A DNA stretch of 64,000 bases from Ostrinia nubilalis (taxonomy: Eukaryota > Arthropoda > Insecta > Lepidoptera > Crambidae), in the NCBI RefSeq assembly GCF_963855985.1, contig NC_087107.1, positions 5,580,001-5,644,000 of the forward strand, read 5' to 3'. The stretch's first letter is position 1. The number at the start of each line of letters is the position of its first letter. The notes beneath the pieces were generated by a model. The model did no database searches. It was not told the DNA's origin and was given only the letters and a program-made list of their open reading frames with translations. Both the position numbers and the translations under genes were made by a program. This document shows, one piece after another, positions 33,408-46,615 of this stretch.

Positions 33408-35315
33408 TACATACTGCAAATGAGCTCGTTAATATCCCGCAATAATTTCGTTATTTTTTAATTGGTGCTCCGCTTCGTAAATAAACACAACATAATTTAC
33501 TTTAATAAGAAATAATTTAGTGTATCATATTAAACCTGCAATTGAAATCGATCGAGTTAACTTTGTAACTACTTATATGACATAAAAGTTAATTCGTCTC
33601 AACAATTTCAAAAATAAAGATAGCAGATGCGTAGCGAAGCGAATTTTACATAAACGCGCCAATTTGCCGATCGTAATAACACGTTTGTGGCGGCGTCCTT
33701 TTCACACGTACGGACAGGTTCTGCCGTCTCTTTCGCACATATCCATCGATCTCTTGCGATATGTGCCCACTGGAGCCATAAGGGCCAATAATTATATTAA
33801 TTTCTCACGATATCCTTATTATGAGTTGATTGTATATGAGCTACATTGGTTTGCAATTTGTGCAATAGTTTTTTTGGGCGACTGTACCCACTGCGTAGAT
33901 GATCAAGTATTGTTATTACCGATTTTGCACCTTTTCTTTAATTAGTTCTCTCGTTAGCTCAAAATTATGGTTAATTTTGCTGTTTTGAAAAAATATTGCA
34001 ATTTAAATGGAAATGTAAACTTAATTTGTTCATAATTTGCACAATCTAACTGGTGGACTCGATTAGAAAAACTATTATCAACATTGAAGGTTTTTAAATT
34101 ATACAATGCTTCATGGAATCAAATTGTTATTTTGTGCTCTTTATAAATTTACAATACAGGTATGTCTACAAATACAGATGAACTTTCACTTAAAAATTAC
34201 TTATTTATTAAAGAACGAATTTTGATGAAACTTTACAATATCATTAAAGCTTAGGTAGGTATATTATGCTCAAGTACATCAGAATAGATTAAAAAATGTA
34301 AATCTTTTTAATAGGTCCTATACGAGTAGAGCTTATAAAAGCTTATTTATAGGTCTAAAATAGTTTCTCAATAGCGGTCACACCTCTCCTCCCTTAGTAT
34401 CAAACTAATAATACAGCTCGGCCTAGGACCAAACAATCGAAGAAAATAAATTGTCACTGTCTCAGCACAAATTATCCCTTAATGACGGCATCGGATATCT
34501 TAGACAGTCCATTTCCCATTTTAAATCAATCCTAACTTTTGCCAATCTAGCTCTTAAATTGTAGAGCTTAAGAGTTCTATGGACTGCACATTAACGTTGT
34601 AATTATTTTCCCATTGGTATAAAAACATAATAAAGGACATTTTGTAATGCCGCACTGTAATTGATCGGTTTCTAGGTAATTCTATTTTTGTTTTCGTAAT
34701 TGTAGAGGTATCGGCTTTTAAACACTTCGGCTGGCTCTGTCGCAAATGACTACTAATTTTCAATGAAAAACGACTTTGTCAGTCTGCCTGATTACTTGTT
34801 TAGTTTTAACACCAAAACAGTAAAAAGATTTAGAAGCAATTGCTTGGTGAAAAAAAAACCATGCTAATAAGTGTTAAGTTAGGTTGTAGGACAATCTTTT
34901 CCAAATTATGAGTAAATAAGTAACGGAATTTTCTCAGTAACTATAGAGGTGTAGGAAGTCACATTATAGAGCTAGTTTTCAAAATATTCCAAAGTCTTCA
35001 ACGCTCGCTTGCCTAAAGTTCGAAACTTTTCGAAGTAAATATTGCTCAAGAATCGCCAACTCCCTGAATCAAAAAGCATTAATGAATGGCAAAAGCATTG
35101 TATTTTATAAGTGATCAGTTTTTAATTAGTGCGGCCGACACTTGGAGCGGCCGCTGTACTATGCGTCCATTGTTGCATTCCCGGTTTTTGGGCGCGCGGA
35201 TTCCCGGCGTCGCTGCAACACCGGGATGCGCTGGGCTTAGGGTGAGGACAGAATGGTGTTACGTATTGGAAACTAATCTAATACGCCTGCGTAGATCTTG
35301 ACTCGTTTCAGCCAA
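33408..35315. other. Unassigned sequence
   Basis: A 93-codon frame at 33664 lacks an ATG at its listed start and is open on the opposite strand too, so I do not call it. A GC-rich patch at 35130-35290 has a 71-codon frame (35086) with no recognisable product. Confidence 0.4.
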
Positions 35316-35475
35316 ATGATGCCCACTGCTGGACGAAGGCCTCCCCCAAGGATTTCCATAACCTCTCCTCCCGCGACCTTCACCAGATCGTCGGTCCACC
35401 TAGAGGGGGGCCTGGCCACACTACAGAGTACGGCCCGTAGTCACTACTCCAGAACTTTTCTGCCTCAATCTATAT
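35316..35475 (-). mobile_element. RTE-type LINE 3' end
   Basis: Complement of the RTE coding end (GWRDDLVKVAG-like block, read as CACCAGATCGTCGGTCCACC on plus) and tail (CCACTGCTGGACGAAGGCCT). Interrupted frame. Confidence 0.75.
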
Positions 35476-35479
35476 ATGT

Positions 35480-36590
35480 AGCTATAGTAGATCTTTATTT
35501 TCTGTATAAACGTATTATGGCCTATCTAAAACATAATTAAAATATGGCAAGCACGTCCATGTATTTCAGATTATAATGTCAGTTTCAGTGCTTATTTGCC
35601 TTAAAATATAAGTAGGTAGGTATAAAGTTTAGAACTTTAGATGGACTTTCTTATCTTTTAGAATCTCGTTTGTTTAAAGTAAATCTTAAACGATTAAATG
35701 ACGATTTAGGAATTAAAAAAAATTCAGTTAATGGTGTAGCCGCAGCCTTACAATAAAGGTTTTTGCACACATTTAGCTGCGACCGGCCGCGGCGAACGTT
35801 TTGTTTCAGTGACCACCTCTTTAAGGCTTTGGCACACTGGTAGAAATCATAGCGTAAGTTTCTCTATGGCAAGATAGGTGTCAACTACATACGCATTTTT
35901 AAAAATAACATAGGAAGCATTAGGTATTTAAAATGGAAGAGAACAGATGTGGATAGCTGCTTGGTGTGCATTAAATTAAAGTTCACCGATAGATTGAGAA
36001 TATTGAGATAGGTTGATCATGGTAATGAAATCTTTGACAACTTTAGTAGTAACCTTAAGACATTGCATTTTAGTTAGGCCGGTCACATTTCATGTAATTT
36101 TGTCACCATCAGATATTTGTTGTACCATTACCTACTGGATGTAGGTCTCTTCAATTCCTGATGTCGCCGAGCCCAATCCTCGAAATTTACTTGAGACTCC
36201 ATTAAATGTCTACGATTCCTTCTAGTGCTACATTGGAGAATAGATTTAAAAAATTGCATTCTTCAAAATTCGCGTGCGAATTGTGCGAATGCGACTTGGA
36301 ATTCGAATGCTTCCAAAATACGCCCATGGAAGTATCGGTTTCGGTTCAGCCCAAAAAATATGTCCGCTCTCCGATCATCGGCACTTCGGCGAACAAGCTG
36401 ATTGATTGGAGACACTTTTTGCTGAGTTTACCTTCATTATCTTGTAGAATCGGAATGTACTGCTCTTAGCTGCTTATTCTTATTATTTTAATGGTATTTT
36501 AAAGTAAGTCAATGATACCTACATGTAGGTAAGTTACGTATCTAAATAATTTGGATTGGATTTCGCCAAGAAAGCTATTTTTTCTTGTAA
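35480..36590. other. No firm feature
   Basis: An 87-codon ATG frame at 36206 begins MSTIPSSATLENRFKKLHSS and contains CELCECDLEFEC, but lacks homology I recognise and has no splice or promoter support. Probably chance. Confidence 0.35.
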
Positions 36591-36594
36591 CAGT

Positions 36595-36725
36595 AGGGTG
36601 AGTTGTACCACCTTAACTTTTTAGCCGTAATCAGTAACTATAACTTTAACCGGTGTCTTTGTATGGAGTTTGACAGACTTGACGTTTGTTATAGTTAAAG
36701 TGGTAAGATGGTGCAACCCAGGGTA
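36595..36725. mobile_element. TTGCACCA MITE, diverged
   Basis: GGTGAGTTGTACCACCTTAA on the left and AAGATGGTGCAACCCAGG on the right are inverted partners; central GTATGGAGTTTGACAG. The TTA flanks have decayed. Confidence 0.65.
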
Positions 36726-36957
36726 AGTGTAACAGTTGACATTACAACACAACATTGGTGACAGGTTTTGTGGGACATCAAATATGAAGACTGGCTATCA
36801 TAGTGGTTAGGGAATCGGTAAAAATTCTAAAAGTCGTGCGTTTTATTCATAAATTGTGTACGCATTATTATTTGATTTTATTGGACTGAGTATAAATCAC
36901 AGAACTTAGAAAGAGGTTTCTATGTTCTATGGTGTAAATCATATTTATAAGCAGTAG

Positions 36958-37035
36958 ATGCTTTGCTTAGTTTGAGACTAGATGGCAGTTGACACAGAGT
37001 AAAAAGTCCAAAGGTATTTTATTTTATTTTATTTA
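36958..37035 (+). mobile_element. SINE 3' end fragment
   Basis: ATGCTTTGCTTAGTTTGAGA, CTAGATGGCAG and a TTTTATTTTATTTTATTT tail match the 3' end of the SINE at 27329. Confidence 0.6.
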
Positions 37036-40000
37036 GGTACAGTACAGATGTCCATTCTTACTATCAATAACTGATATGAGTGTGCAGTATATGGACGGTA
37101 AAAAAACAGTCTCCAGCAAAAACACTTGCAATAAAGCTATTTAATTACGTAATCAGTATGCTCTAACTGTTGATTTTTGCATAAGGCTCTACATAACACA
37201 TTTTTATTACCATTCGAACAAGTCCAGTTCTGTTTGACATGTTAAATTAGTACTTTGCGATTTGGTGTCAAATTCCTTAGCCTTTTTACGAGCACACGCA
37301 ACCTGTCGGCATAATTTTCGTACGTCTTTAATGCAATGCAATAAGGTTGAGAATGTGATTGATGTTTGTTGATGTCGTAAGTAGTTGCCGGCGTCTGTCA
37401 TTAGTGGACAACTAGACGAGTGAAAGAAGTGTTTTAGTTCCGCGGGCGGGCTCGCGGTAATGTCGGCGAGTTAGACGCTTGTACAACTTGTGGAGGTTTT
37501 CCGGTGTAGCAAGTTGCGCTCACGCTGAAGGTTGTATCTGTAATTTTATAAGTTTGTGAGAAGGTACTACTGTGGTTGGCAAAGTAGAAGATGAACGTAT
37601 CGTAGACATAATACTACCCATAATGATGAAAAATGTTTAATCTTGGTAACCTAAGTCGAACAAGTTGGAAAAAGTATTGTTATTCTTGTTTTGGTAAAAG
37701 CTTAAAAATACGTCAATAAAACTAAACTGCTTGTTTTGATTTAAAGTTTTTGTTTTAAGGATTTTTTTAAAATATTCCCACTGTTTTGATAATTATGAAT
37801 AATTATGGTGATGATCTCCTTTAAATCTAATGATTCTAAAATACAAATTAGTACGAATTGAAAAACCTTCGACACTGAGTTACAATATTTATTTTGTATT
37901 CTTTGTCCCAAGTTTAACCAACAAATTCCACCAGTCAGTATCTAGTCCGCCGTCAGCAACGCAAACACCGCACTTGTTTAGGCCGTCGACCGCAGTTTTC
38001 ACACCGCCTGACTCAGCGACAAAAGACCTCTGTACAAATGTAAATCCCCTTTATGTGAGTACTTTACATGCAGATTGAGTGCGATCGGAACTTTCAAACT
38101 GACATGTTTTGTTATTGATGATGATCGGGTTTTCCGCTGTCATAATACATGTATACAACATTGTACAAGATAATTCGCTGAGGTGCTCGTTGGAGTAATT
38201 GGCTCATGAATTTCGGGGAAATTAGTGCGGCATGACGTTAAAAACTGGTGATCGAAATTAAGGCGTAATTTTTCCTGTGTAGTTTAATTTGTAAGCGTGA
38301 TATCAAATTGATGTTCAGATACATATAATTAAGTAAGACCCATTATAATCCCCTGTGATACCTATGTAAAGTGTATTCTGAGTTTCTGACATTTGTTTCT
38401 ACTAGTTTTTTTTTGTCATCGTGTAGCAAATTATTAACTACTGTTGATGAGTTCCATCCATTTTAATATGAACTCGAAAAGAATGTAAACAGTCTTCTCG
38501 TACTATAATTTCGATGATATGGCCTCGATTAGGCAGACGAACGATTCGACGAAGGCACTAAAATTGTGAGGGACTTTTTAAATTGTCTTCTTAGCCATTT
38601 ATGATTCACCTGCACTTCGAAATATTTGTGTCTCGCTTTCCGTACTTCTCAGCGGCCTTGAATACATCAGCAAAGAGTTTCGTACATCTTTCGGCTCTGA
38701 TTCATGGTCTGAGACTTCGGATTTAGCCTTTAAAAGTTTTGTATCGACAGCATGATTGACTTATCTAGAAGACTAAGACTAAGGCCCACCCTACATGGAC
38801 AGTTCTAGCTGTCAGTTAAATATCAACTTCTTCAGCAGTTGTTAATGGCAGCCGAAAGCTGTTCACTATAACTGATAGAGCGCGGGCCGTGTATGACAGG
38901 CCTGATTGTCCTGTTCTTAATCCCGAACACTAAAAGGATACACTAAAACCTCTCTGGCAATTTGGGTCTGGTTCATGATCTGAGACTCCGCATCTGAAGT
39001 CTTTAGAAGCTCCATATCAGCGTGTATGACCTGGACTTAATCCTCAGACTAAAAGGCAAATATTTACGTAGTTATTATATGGAAAGCATTACTTGTGGCT
39101 CTGGGGCTGGATATATAATGGCCGCGCTGAGTGACGGCCGCGCCGACCCCTGAATGCGTGCGCTTTGCATTTCAAATGCAGGCATTGTATGCACATTTTT
39201 ACCGACTTATTACTTTCTAGGTAGTACCGTTTACAAAATTGGGAGATATGGTGAATTTGGTACGTGATGGTGTAGATATAATCCGAAATTCATTTGCAAA
39301 TCGACCTCCGATTCACTTGATTAAGAGCATCATCAAAATGTAGTCGGCAATACGCATGCAGCAGTTACCTGAACTTACCAAGCGTTTTCTCGTTTCAAAA
39401 TAGTACACAGAACTTTTTCTTTGTGTCTATTATACATTAACCAGTATGCCCAATGCCTAATCAGAGGATAACTCATCAAAAGTCCACCACCAGCTGGATC
39501 TCACGTGTGGAGTTCCGGCATTTATCTCCGTCGTCGGAGAGACTGTCTCACGCCTGAACTCTGCAGATAATATTGCCATTTTGTGATACTACAATATTAT
39601 TAACGCTACCACAGAATAACAGGTGCTCCACCTTGTGTTACCACGACAGGTTCGGGCGCTGTTAGTTATCTAATGATAAGTGCCTTGTCAAATCGCATTC
39701 ATGATTTTTTAAAGTAGTCAGGTAGTCACCCTTAGAAAAAAATATTAAATACCTCTCTAGGTCCTAGAGGTCTGCTCGTTTGCCTCGCAGGAGGATTTTT
39801 GCTAATATTATAAACTATAATCAGTTCAACGTCCATCTTTTTACATTAACATCTTACTAGTAACTCGATACCTTCCTCTATCTTACCCGCTCTCAAAAAT
39901 CGCGCAAATATTCGCACTCTTTACTTCGCTGCGCGTGCGCACCGTACTGAACAAGTAACGAAGCGAGTGCCGAGACGGAATCAAATCGGGCTGATGCGTA

Positions 40001-42276
40001 TTTTTGTTTAAATTGTGACTGATATCCCCCGTTAGCCGAACACAGGCTAGGTTAAGGGTCCGAATAATGCGCCTTTATCTGCGCCAGCGCAATAAATAAC
40101 GCAGCTATGGACAGGCTGCATCTAGAAGTGATGATTGCACTGCGCAGTACTGAACGCGGTTGTCGTTTGTTTACGAGTAGGTATAATGTTTTTGATCTAG
40201 CTTTACCTGCAGATGTAGGTGATTTAGCTGAAATTATATGACTAGATTTCAAATAGCTTCGAACCTTAACTTCGTTCTACTCCTATGTTCTTCTGATTAA
40301 TTTCGTTGCGGATCCAATGAAAGTTTAATTTTTCTCCTGGGACAAACTTGACCTTCAGTGGTTGGATTTTTATTGACGGTCAAGCTGTAGATCCTGGCTA
40401 CCTACATAGGAGTTGCAGTGGTGGGCACGAGAGGTGGGTATAGTCCCGTTTTAGTTCCTAGACTGCATCTCACTTAACACCAGGTGCGATTATGGTCAAA
40501 TACCTGCTTTGTCTAGCATAAAAAAGTGTCTTTCAGCCTTTGAGATCAAATTGGTGAATTTTTCCGAAGTATTTGTGAGCTTAATGCCCTCTAGTTGAAG
40601 GTGTATTTAAGGCGTAATAAGAGTAAAATTCCCTGCCAGCCTTTGTGTTCTCAAACTCTTATGACTCTACGAGTATGTCCTTCAAGACACGACTGGACAT
40701 CTTCTGGACAAGCTCTTTCTACCGTAATTCGCTTCTGCAAAACCTGCGTATTCAAGAGAAAGTCCGTACTGCAATTTTGACATTTCTAAAAATTATTAGG
40801 TAAAAAAAGTTGATGGTAATCGTATTATACTTTATGTCAAGCATTTCTCTACCTAAACAAATTACCGTACATTGTATTCCGCAAACATTATTCCACAAGC
40901 GAACGTATAACAAGCTAAGATCTTACATTTTAATCTGCCTCGCTTCCGCAATTTCCTCACATCTCATTTTATAAATCCAACTTAGCGCAATTAAGTGAAG
41001 TAACGGGCTAAGTAACGAACAGTTACTTGGATGAAGGAGCCGTGTTGGGAGTTCACTGACGGCTTAACTTAACTTTAACTTGGAGTTCTTGTGTATTTAT
41101 TTTGGGGTTTGCCGATTTTGCACGCGACAATGCTATTAAAGATCCTGACGAAAGGTTAATGTTTTAATTACCACATTTAATTGATAACTCGCTGTTTTAT
41201 GTACATTTTGTAAATGATGACGATTAAGATTAAGACGTACTATAAGCTTCTTGTTGATTATGATAATGGAAGACATTAGGCAAAAATATTCAAGGATAAG
41301 TAGGGGTCATAATATAAAAAAATAACAAATCGAATAATCAGATGTATAAATTTAGAAGAGTTTTATTTGTTTTATTGGATTGACTTTAAAAAAGGTGCAT
41401 GAATCCATATTGTGCTCATTCGACTAATCTGTACCTTAGTACAGAATTCAATCAAACATAATGTTGCTGGCGTTGCCGTTGTTATGGTAACCGTCATAAA
41501 ATCCTCAGTGAACTGCCATTTATTCTTCTCTTGTAGTTGTTCTGTTCCTGGTCATTTCTGTCTGTGAGCTAGAAGCCTACCGTCGCTTAAATTCCTAGAT
41601 TATTTACATGCCATTTATTAACGATCTTCCTTCCAATAAATAACTTCTATGTTACGTCAAAAACAATGGTTAAGCGACATTTTATGCACATTGTAGCAGT
41701 TCCTTACATTTATTGTTGTCTTAAATCTCCCAGCATTAAGAAAGTAGGATGTTCCATGTAAATCCACGTGAATGGCCTTTAAAATTACCCCGGTGGGGGA
41801 CAAAACCGCAGAACTCCGTTTATTCCCGTTTTAAAAGTTGAAGGCTCTGTAAGTCTGTTTTGAGTGTATCATGGATTTTATGGCTTGATGGTTGTAGTCT
41901 TGTCTTGTAGTTAAGACAGATTGTTTGAATCAATCGAAAAAGAGGTTGAAATATTTTTTAATATTCAGTAGTTATTAAGTTCAATAAAATATTTGACATC
42001 TAGGACATGGAAACAAACTGGCAGCCAAGAGTTAAATTATGTTGTATAATTAATACACAAAGATAAATTAACGAAGGCCATACTCTTCATCGCAAAATGT
42101 TTTTTTTTTCATGAAATGAGCACACGAACTTGGCTTTTTTTAACTTTAAATTTTTATTTTATTTTATATTTTAGATGTAAAATCAAAATGTTATATAGTT
42201 TAATTTGGTACGTCGTATGAACATAACTTGATTTGTAAAGAACTTTACAAAGTAGGTACTTCTAAATTTAATACTC
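37036..42276. other. Long non-coding stretch
   Basis: No supported gene over 5.2 kb. It contains GC-rich patches at 37435-37530 and 39900-39980, a diverged direct repeat pair (38688-38780 and 38970-39058), and TAATGGCCGC at 39116. Likely intronic or intergenic. Confidence 0.45.
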
Positions 42277-42279
42277 TTA

Positions 42280-42399
42280 TGCCCGTTTTCACCATCAATC
42301 CCTAATGTTTAAGTGCCCCCTTTGAAAACAAAATTCCTGTTATATGTTAGTTACCATAGTGGTAAATTAAAAAATGGGAATTGATGGTGAAAACGGGCA
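42280..42399. mobile_element. MITE with TGCCCGTTTTCACCATCAAT ends
   Basis: TTA at 42277-42279 and 42400-42402 flank inverted ends TGCCCGTTTTCACCATCAAT and ATTGATGGTGAAAACGGGCA. 120 bp, non-coding. Its right TTA is also the left TTA of the next MITE. Confidence 0.8.
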
Positions 42400-42402
42400 T
42401 TA

Positions 42403-42508
42403 GACTGGGTTGCACCATCTTACTTTTACTAAAAATCTGTCAAACTCCATACAAAAAACACCGGTTATCGTTAAAGTTACGGTCAAAGTTAGGTGGTGCA
42501 ATTTAGCC
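42403..42508. mobile_element. TTGCACCA MITE abutting the previous one
   Basis: Ends GACTGGGTTGCACCATCTTA and TTAGGTGGTGCAATTTAGCC, with TTA at 42509-42511. Same family as 30732, with a short internal deletion. Confidence 0.8.
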
Positions 42509-42511
42509 TTA

Positions 42512-43520
42512 GTATTTTCTCCGAAGGTCAATAACTTTCCCTTCATATCCATCAAAGCCTTTGCTCACTAAAAAGGACAACATTCAAAGGTTCTTTTTAC
42601 AAAACCGTGACAAAACGTGACCTTTGCAACATTACTGTTTTATGCAAACGGCATGATTGTTTTACCTGAGGATCCGTCACCCCTGACAATAAAGGCGAAT
42701 AAAGCAGCGCACAAGGAAAAAGCAGCGTGCAGGTGGCAGGGGTGGACAGCTTTGGGTTCAACCACTTGGCCTCTAATTATTATTGTTAGATGTTAACCAA
42801 TAGTTAATATTTTTTTCCTGAAAGAACAAAAAACTCTAGTCCTGAAAATACTGTAAAATAATTTTGTAGCTTTGAATGCAACATAAAATTAGTTGGTGAG
42901 TTGGTGAAAAAATGACTCTGAACAGTGAAAATTTCCCATAGACTGCACGGCAAACTTTTTTTCGCCTGCGATCTGAAACTCCTTGTAGAGTGAATTAAAA
43001 CAGACAGCTCAAACTAAGGATTTATCCAGGTACTGTAAGCTCAAAATTGACGTAGGATTTTCCAAATAAGTATTTAGACCAACCACATAACTTTCTTATT
43101 AGGTTATTCAAAATATTTTACTACATGAATTTCATAAATACACCAAAACATCGCGGAGATTTCTGCATCATATGAACATACAAAATATCTTGTATCGTGC
43201 TTTATTAAAAATCCCAGAGGTGCGCAACCCTGCGTAGCTCATGGCGTATAAATCCTCATTAGGCACCCCGGCTCGCGGCGGCTATAAAGCGGCTGCATTA
43301 CGGTTGGGCACCCCTGGCTGCTGAGTGATTGACTCACGGCTTTCTTGAGTTCTGACTTTCCATTGCAAGTGAACGCGAATCGCCAAAAACATTAGCCTTT
43401 TGTTTACTGGAATGTCACATAGGAAAAGTTGGATGAAAATTCTAAAACGTTTTCAACCGTTATCTGTGGCGTTATTAAAATGTAGTTTGTATGGTGTTAG
43501 ACCAATAAAAATAAAAAATA
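42512..43520. other. Unassigned sequence
   Basis: No gene. A GC-rich patch at 43255-43330 contains GGCTATAAAGCGG, a possible TATA box, but no downstream exon is recognisable. Confidence 0.35.
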
Positions 43521-43524
43521 AAAT

Positions 43525-43595
43525 TAGTTTATTCAGTACATAATAATATGCCCTTTCTAGGGCACTTATACACGTCCCAATTATTAAATGCGTGA
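43525..43595 (-). mobile_element. LINE 3' end (GGGACGTGTATAAGTGCCCT family)
   Basis: Complement of the tail seen at 45225-45290, including TTATTCAGTACATAATAATA and GGGCACTTATACACGTCCC. Confidence 0.7.
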
Positions 43596-43599
43596 AATT

Positions 43600-45165
43600 T
43601 CTTGAGTAGGTACGCACGTTTTATAACATGGGCCTTTTGCATCGCACGCCCTTGTCACTGTTTCAGGCGCGCTTTCCACTAAAGCGAACAGGAGAGTAAC
43701 CAATCAGATTTCATTATTTCCTCATCACCTCTCCGCTCAGCTTTGGTTTGGAAATCTGATTGATTATAATAATTATTGTTTTATTCCTGTTTTCTCCGTT
43801 TCGATGGAAACCGGGCATAAGATTTTACACATCAAACGCAGGTTTAATAAAAAAAATACTCTAATCAAATAATTTAACTGTCTATCACTATCAACCGTAG
43901 CATTAATTTTAATACTTACATCCATCCTCATTCCCGATAGAATCGCTGCGCGTGCGCCGCGGGCGTCGATATTTGCTCGGATAGTGTTGCTCGCTGCAAA
44001 AATTTAAATTTTTCCCCGCATATCAATTTGCATACAAGTAAGCACCCGATTAACTGTCGGTCATGGTACAATCGGGAGGAACAGTGGAATAACGGTAAAG
44101 AAGTCAAAATGTTTCGATAAGATTACGGTCTACGCTCTTACCTATTTGATTTTTACAAATATTTAACTAAACTATAAGAAATATAAAAAACACAACACAA
44201 TAACAGTAAGATGATTCTCACGGTTGATCAATTCCTTGACTGATTAAACTTTACACTGGATGAATCCTTTTAAAAATTTCCGGAGACTAACGAATCTAGG
44301 CCTGTTCGCAAGAAATCAATTTTAGTGAAGAGACATTTTATAAGTTTTTAAATGTTTAAATGTAGAGTATGACATCTTAAATAATATTTTAAGTATCTAT
44401 TAGAGACAAATATAAACATGAAAGTATGTAAATCTACAACTGGAATAGGTACAACAACATAGGACGAAGGATCCAGAGGCCAAATAATACCAAAAATTCC
44501 GTATCCGTAGCGCCCATTTTTTCCGTATAGTTCCATAGTTACCGTAACAATAATTTGCGTATAAATAATTGACGGGACGCGGCGCGTGTCCCCAAAACAT
44601 TTTATTTATTATTCACGTGATGTTGCCAGTGTTCTGTCATATTACCCTCGTATTGGGAAAATATTCGCTGTCTGTGAGGGGAATGTACACTTTTGTTGCT
44701 GAATATGAGTTAGTGGCTTTGAGAAAGTGTTTGGAATATGTCTGACAATGTGCAGTTTCAATGATGTATCGATATTGAAGTACAGTTTTGAATTCATATT
44801 ATTATAATGAGAACAATAAATATCTTTAATCATGGTTGTTTAGAGTTATGTGATAAATAAACGAAGTTTTCAGTAAACAATTTGTTAACGAGTGTACCAG
44901 CCGAAATGTAGGTCCAGTTTTCGATGAACATAACTGTTATGTTTCTGTTTATTATCTCACAATTTTTTTCATAAACATTAAAGAAAATAATTACTGCCAA
45001 GAAAAAGCTCTATCTAACTTTTGAATTTCATGTTTTCCTGAATCTTGAAATCAGTGCAGGTCTGTTATTTACCATTTACTAATATAATTATCTTATATGA
45101 AACCTATAAACTACTGTATTGGATTGAAAAAGAGGCTGACAAAGGTGACTGAGTTTCTTCCGTCA
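43600..45165. other. Unassigned sequence
   Basis: Overlapping minus frames around 44342-44833 have no support. A GC-rich patch occurs at 43940-44080. Nothing else. Confidence 0.4.
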
Positions 45166-45167
45166 CT

Positions 45168-45292
45168 TCTTTTCAGCACCAGCCCCTAATATTGTCCCGA
45201 AGTGGTGCTAGCTATATTTGGGACGTGTATAAGTGCCCTGGGAAGGGCCTATGTACTGAATAAACTATTTGAATTTGAATTTGCTACAGTGC
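45168..45292 (+). mobile_element. LINE 3' end (GGGACGTGTATAAGTGCCCT family)
   Basis: TTCAGCACCAGCCCCTAATA, CCCGAAGTGGTG, GGGACGTGTATAAGTGCCCT, GGGCCTATGTACTGAATAAA then a TTTGAATTTGAATTT tail. Typical 5'-truncated non-LTR insertion. Confidence 0.75.
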
Positions 45293-45339
45293 TATTACTT
45301 TCTTTTCTCACATAAATATTACCAGAATTAATCAACGGC

Positions 45340-45730
45340 GAGGGATGCAACCGGCGCGCAGTCCCGAAGTTACGTCCAAAAACAAGTCAAAAGTCAAAAC
45401 CGCGGACGTGCAACAAGGAATTAATGAATGATTAAACAGGACCACAGATTACTATTCGATTAGGGCACGCACACATTCATTCGTATGTAGGGGAAGTTCT
45501 CGCGAATTTCCCGGGGGTTGCAGTGTCACCGCACTAGCACGTGACGCGTCGCGGCGGGCGCAGGCCTACGCGTTCCAAATTCGAAAGTTTGAAACTGCGA
45601 GTGTGTGTTCGTAAATAGAACGTTTTTGTTGTTAATTTAAAAAGTGATTGTTTTATCAGTTATTTTTTGAGAAAAAGTTTTTATACCTATGTTGAATTTG
45701 TTAATTTATTTGTAGGAAAAAGTTTTCCGT
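45340..45730 (+). promoter_or_regulatory. CpG-rich block, candidate promoter and 5' exon
   Basis: 45480-45600 is the most CpG-dense non-repetitive stretch nearby (GCACGTGACGCGTCGCGGCG). It lies 3.6 kb upstream of the exon pair at 49.2 kb on the same strand, and a possible donor, TTCC|GTGAGT, sits near 45727. It contains a CACGTG E box. There is no direct evidence of transcription. Confidence 0.25.
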
Positions 45731-45734
45731 GAGT

Positions 45735-46610
45735 TTTTTGAGTTTTATGAAAGTTCGTTTAGGTTTACTTGTGAAACTTTCTCTAATCTAGGATAGTTAT
45801 AATAGTCTATAATGTTAGTTTAGTTGATAAACTGGCAGTTTTTTCAGGGATTATTTTATTTCAAAGTTAAGTAGGTTGATTTAAAACAAAGAAAAATGTG
45901 CTACTTTAAATTGACTACATTTCTCTTTGCTTTATCCCTAAAAAATTTCAAGTATCTCACTTTAACCCTTAAAAACAAGGATTTTCAATTCGTACGCCCA
46001 ATCCCATACATAATTCGAGCAATCGGAATTTTACGTTTTGAGAGTTTTCCGCGAATTTCACGATGTGGGAGTCCATTTTGTTTTTACGCGAACTGGTTAA
46101 TGAAGACATTTGTATTAACGTGTTGAATGGCTAAACAATTTTAAACAATTTCAAGAACGCGCGCATAGTAATGTATCGTTTAATGTAACATGGTTGTTCT
46201 TGCTAATTTGTTCAGATTTTATCTCGGTAATGTTTGGACAAACTTCGAAACGAAGCGATCACTATCAAAAATTCGCCGATGCCGTTTATTCATGATGTAT
46301 AATAAAAAATTAAGACATTATCCGGAGTTGCCAGAATAAATACTGTGACGTCAGGTCGTAAGCATAATGCAATTGGGCTTTACGTTTTTAACAACCTCTT
46401 TTTATGGTAAAGTTTGTGTAAAAAATTATGTGCGTATGGATTTAACAAAATTGGCAATATTTTATTAAAGTTACTTAACCCATTGAAATTTCAACATGAG
46501 TTTCACTTAAAGGAACTGCTGACTTACGTGAGACTAGAACCTACGATTTTTCGCTTACCGCGGCGGCGACTGCGTAGAGCAATTTTTTAAATAACTCTAC
46601 ATTGATTTTT
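45735..46610. other. No firm feature
   Basis: A 76-codon ATG frame at 45896 is rich in F and L and looks like chance translation of AT-rich DNA. Confidence 0.4.
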
Positions 46611-46615
46611 AGGTG

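Noticed and set aside
33664..33945. 93-codon frame
   Set aside because: Does not begin with ATG, and the opposite strand is equally open over the CpG-rich part.
36206..36469. 87-codon ATG frame with a CELCECDLEFEC segment
   Set aside because: No recognised domain, no splice or polyadenylation support, and isolated in AT-rich DNA.
38780..38930. GGCCCACCCTACATGG ... GGGCCGTGTATGACAGG as a possible MITE
   Set aside because: The two ends do not pair beyond a few bases and have no TTA or TA duplications.
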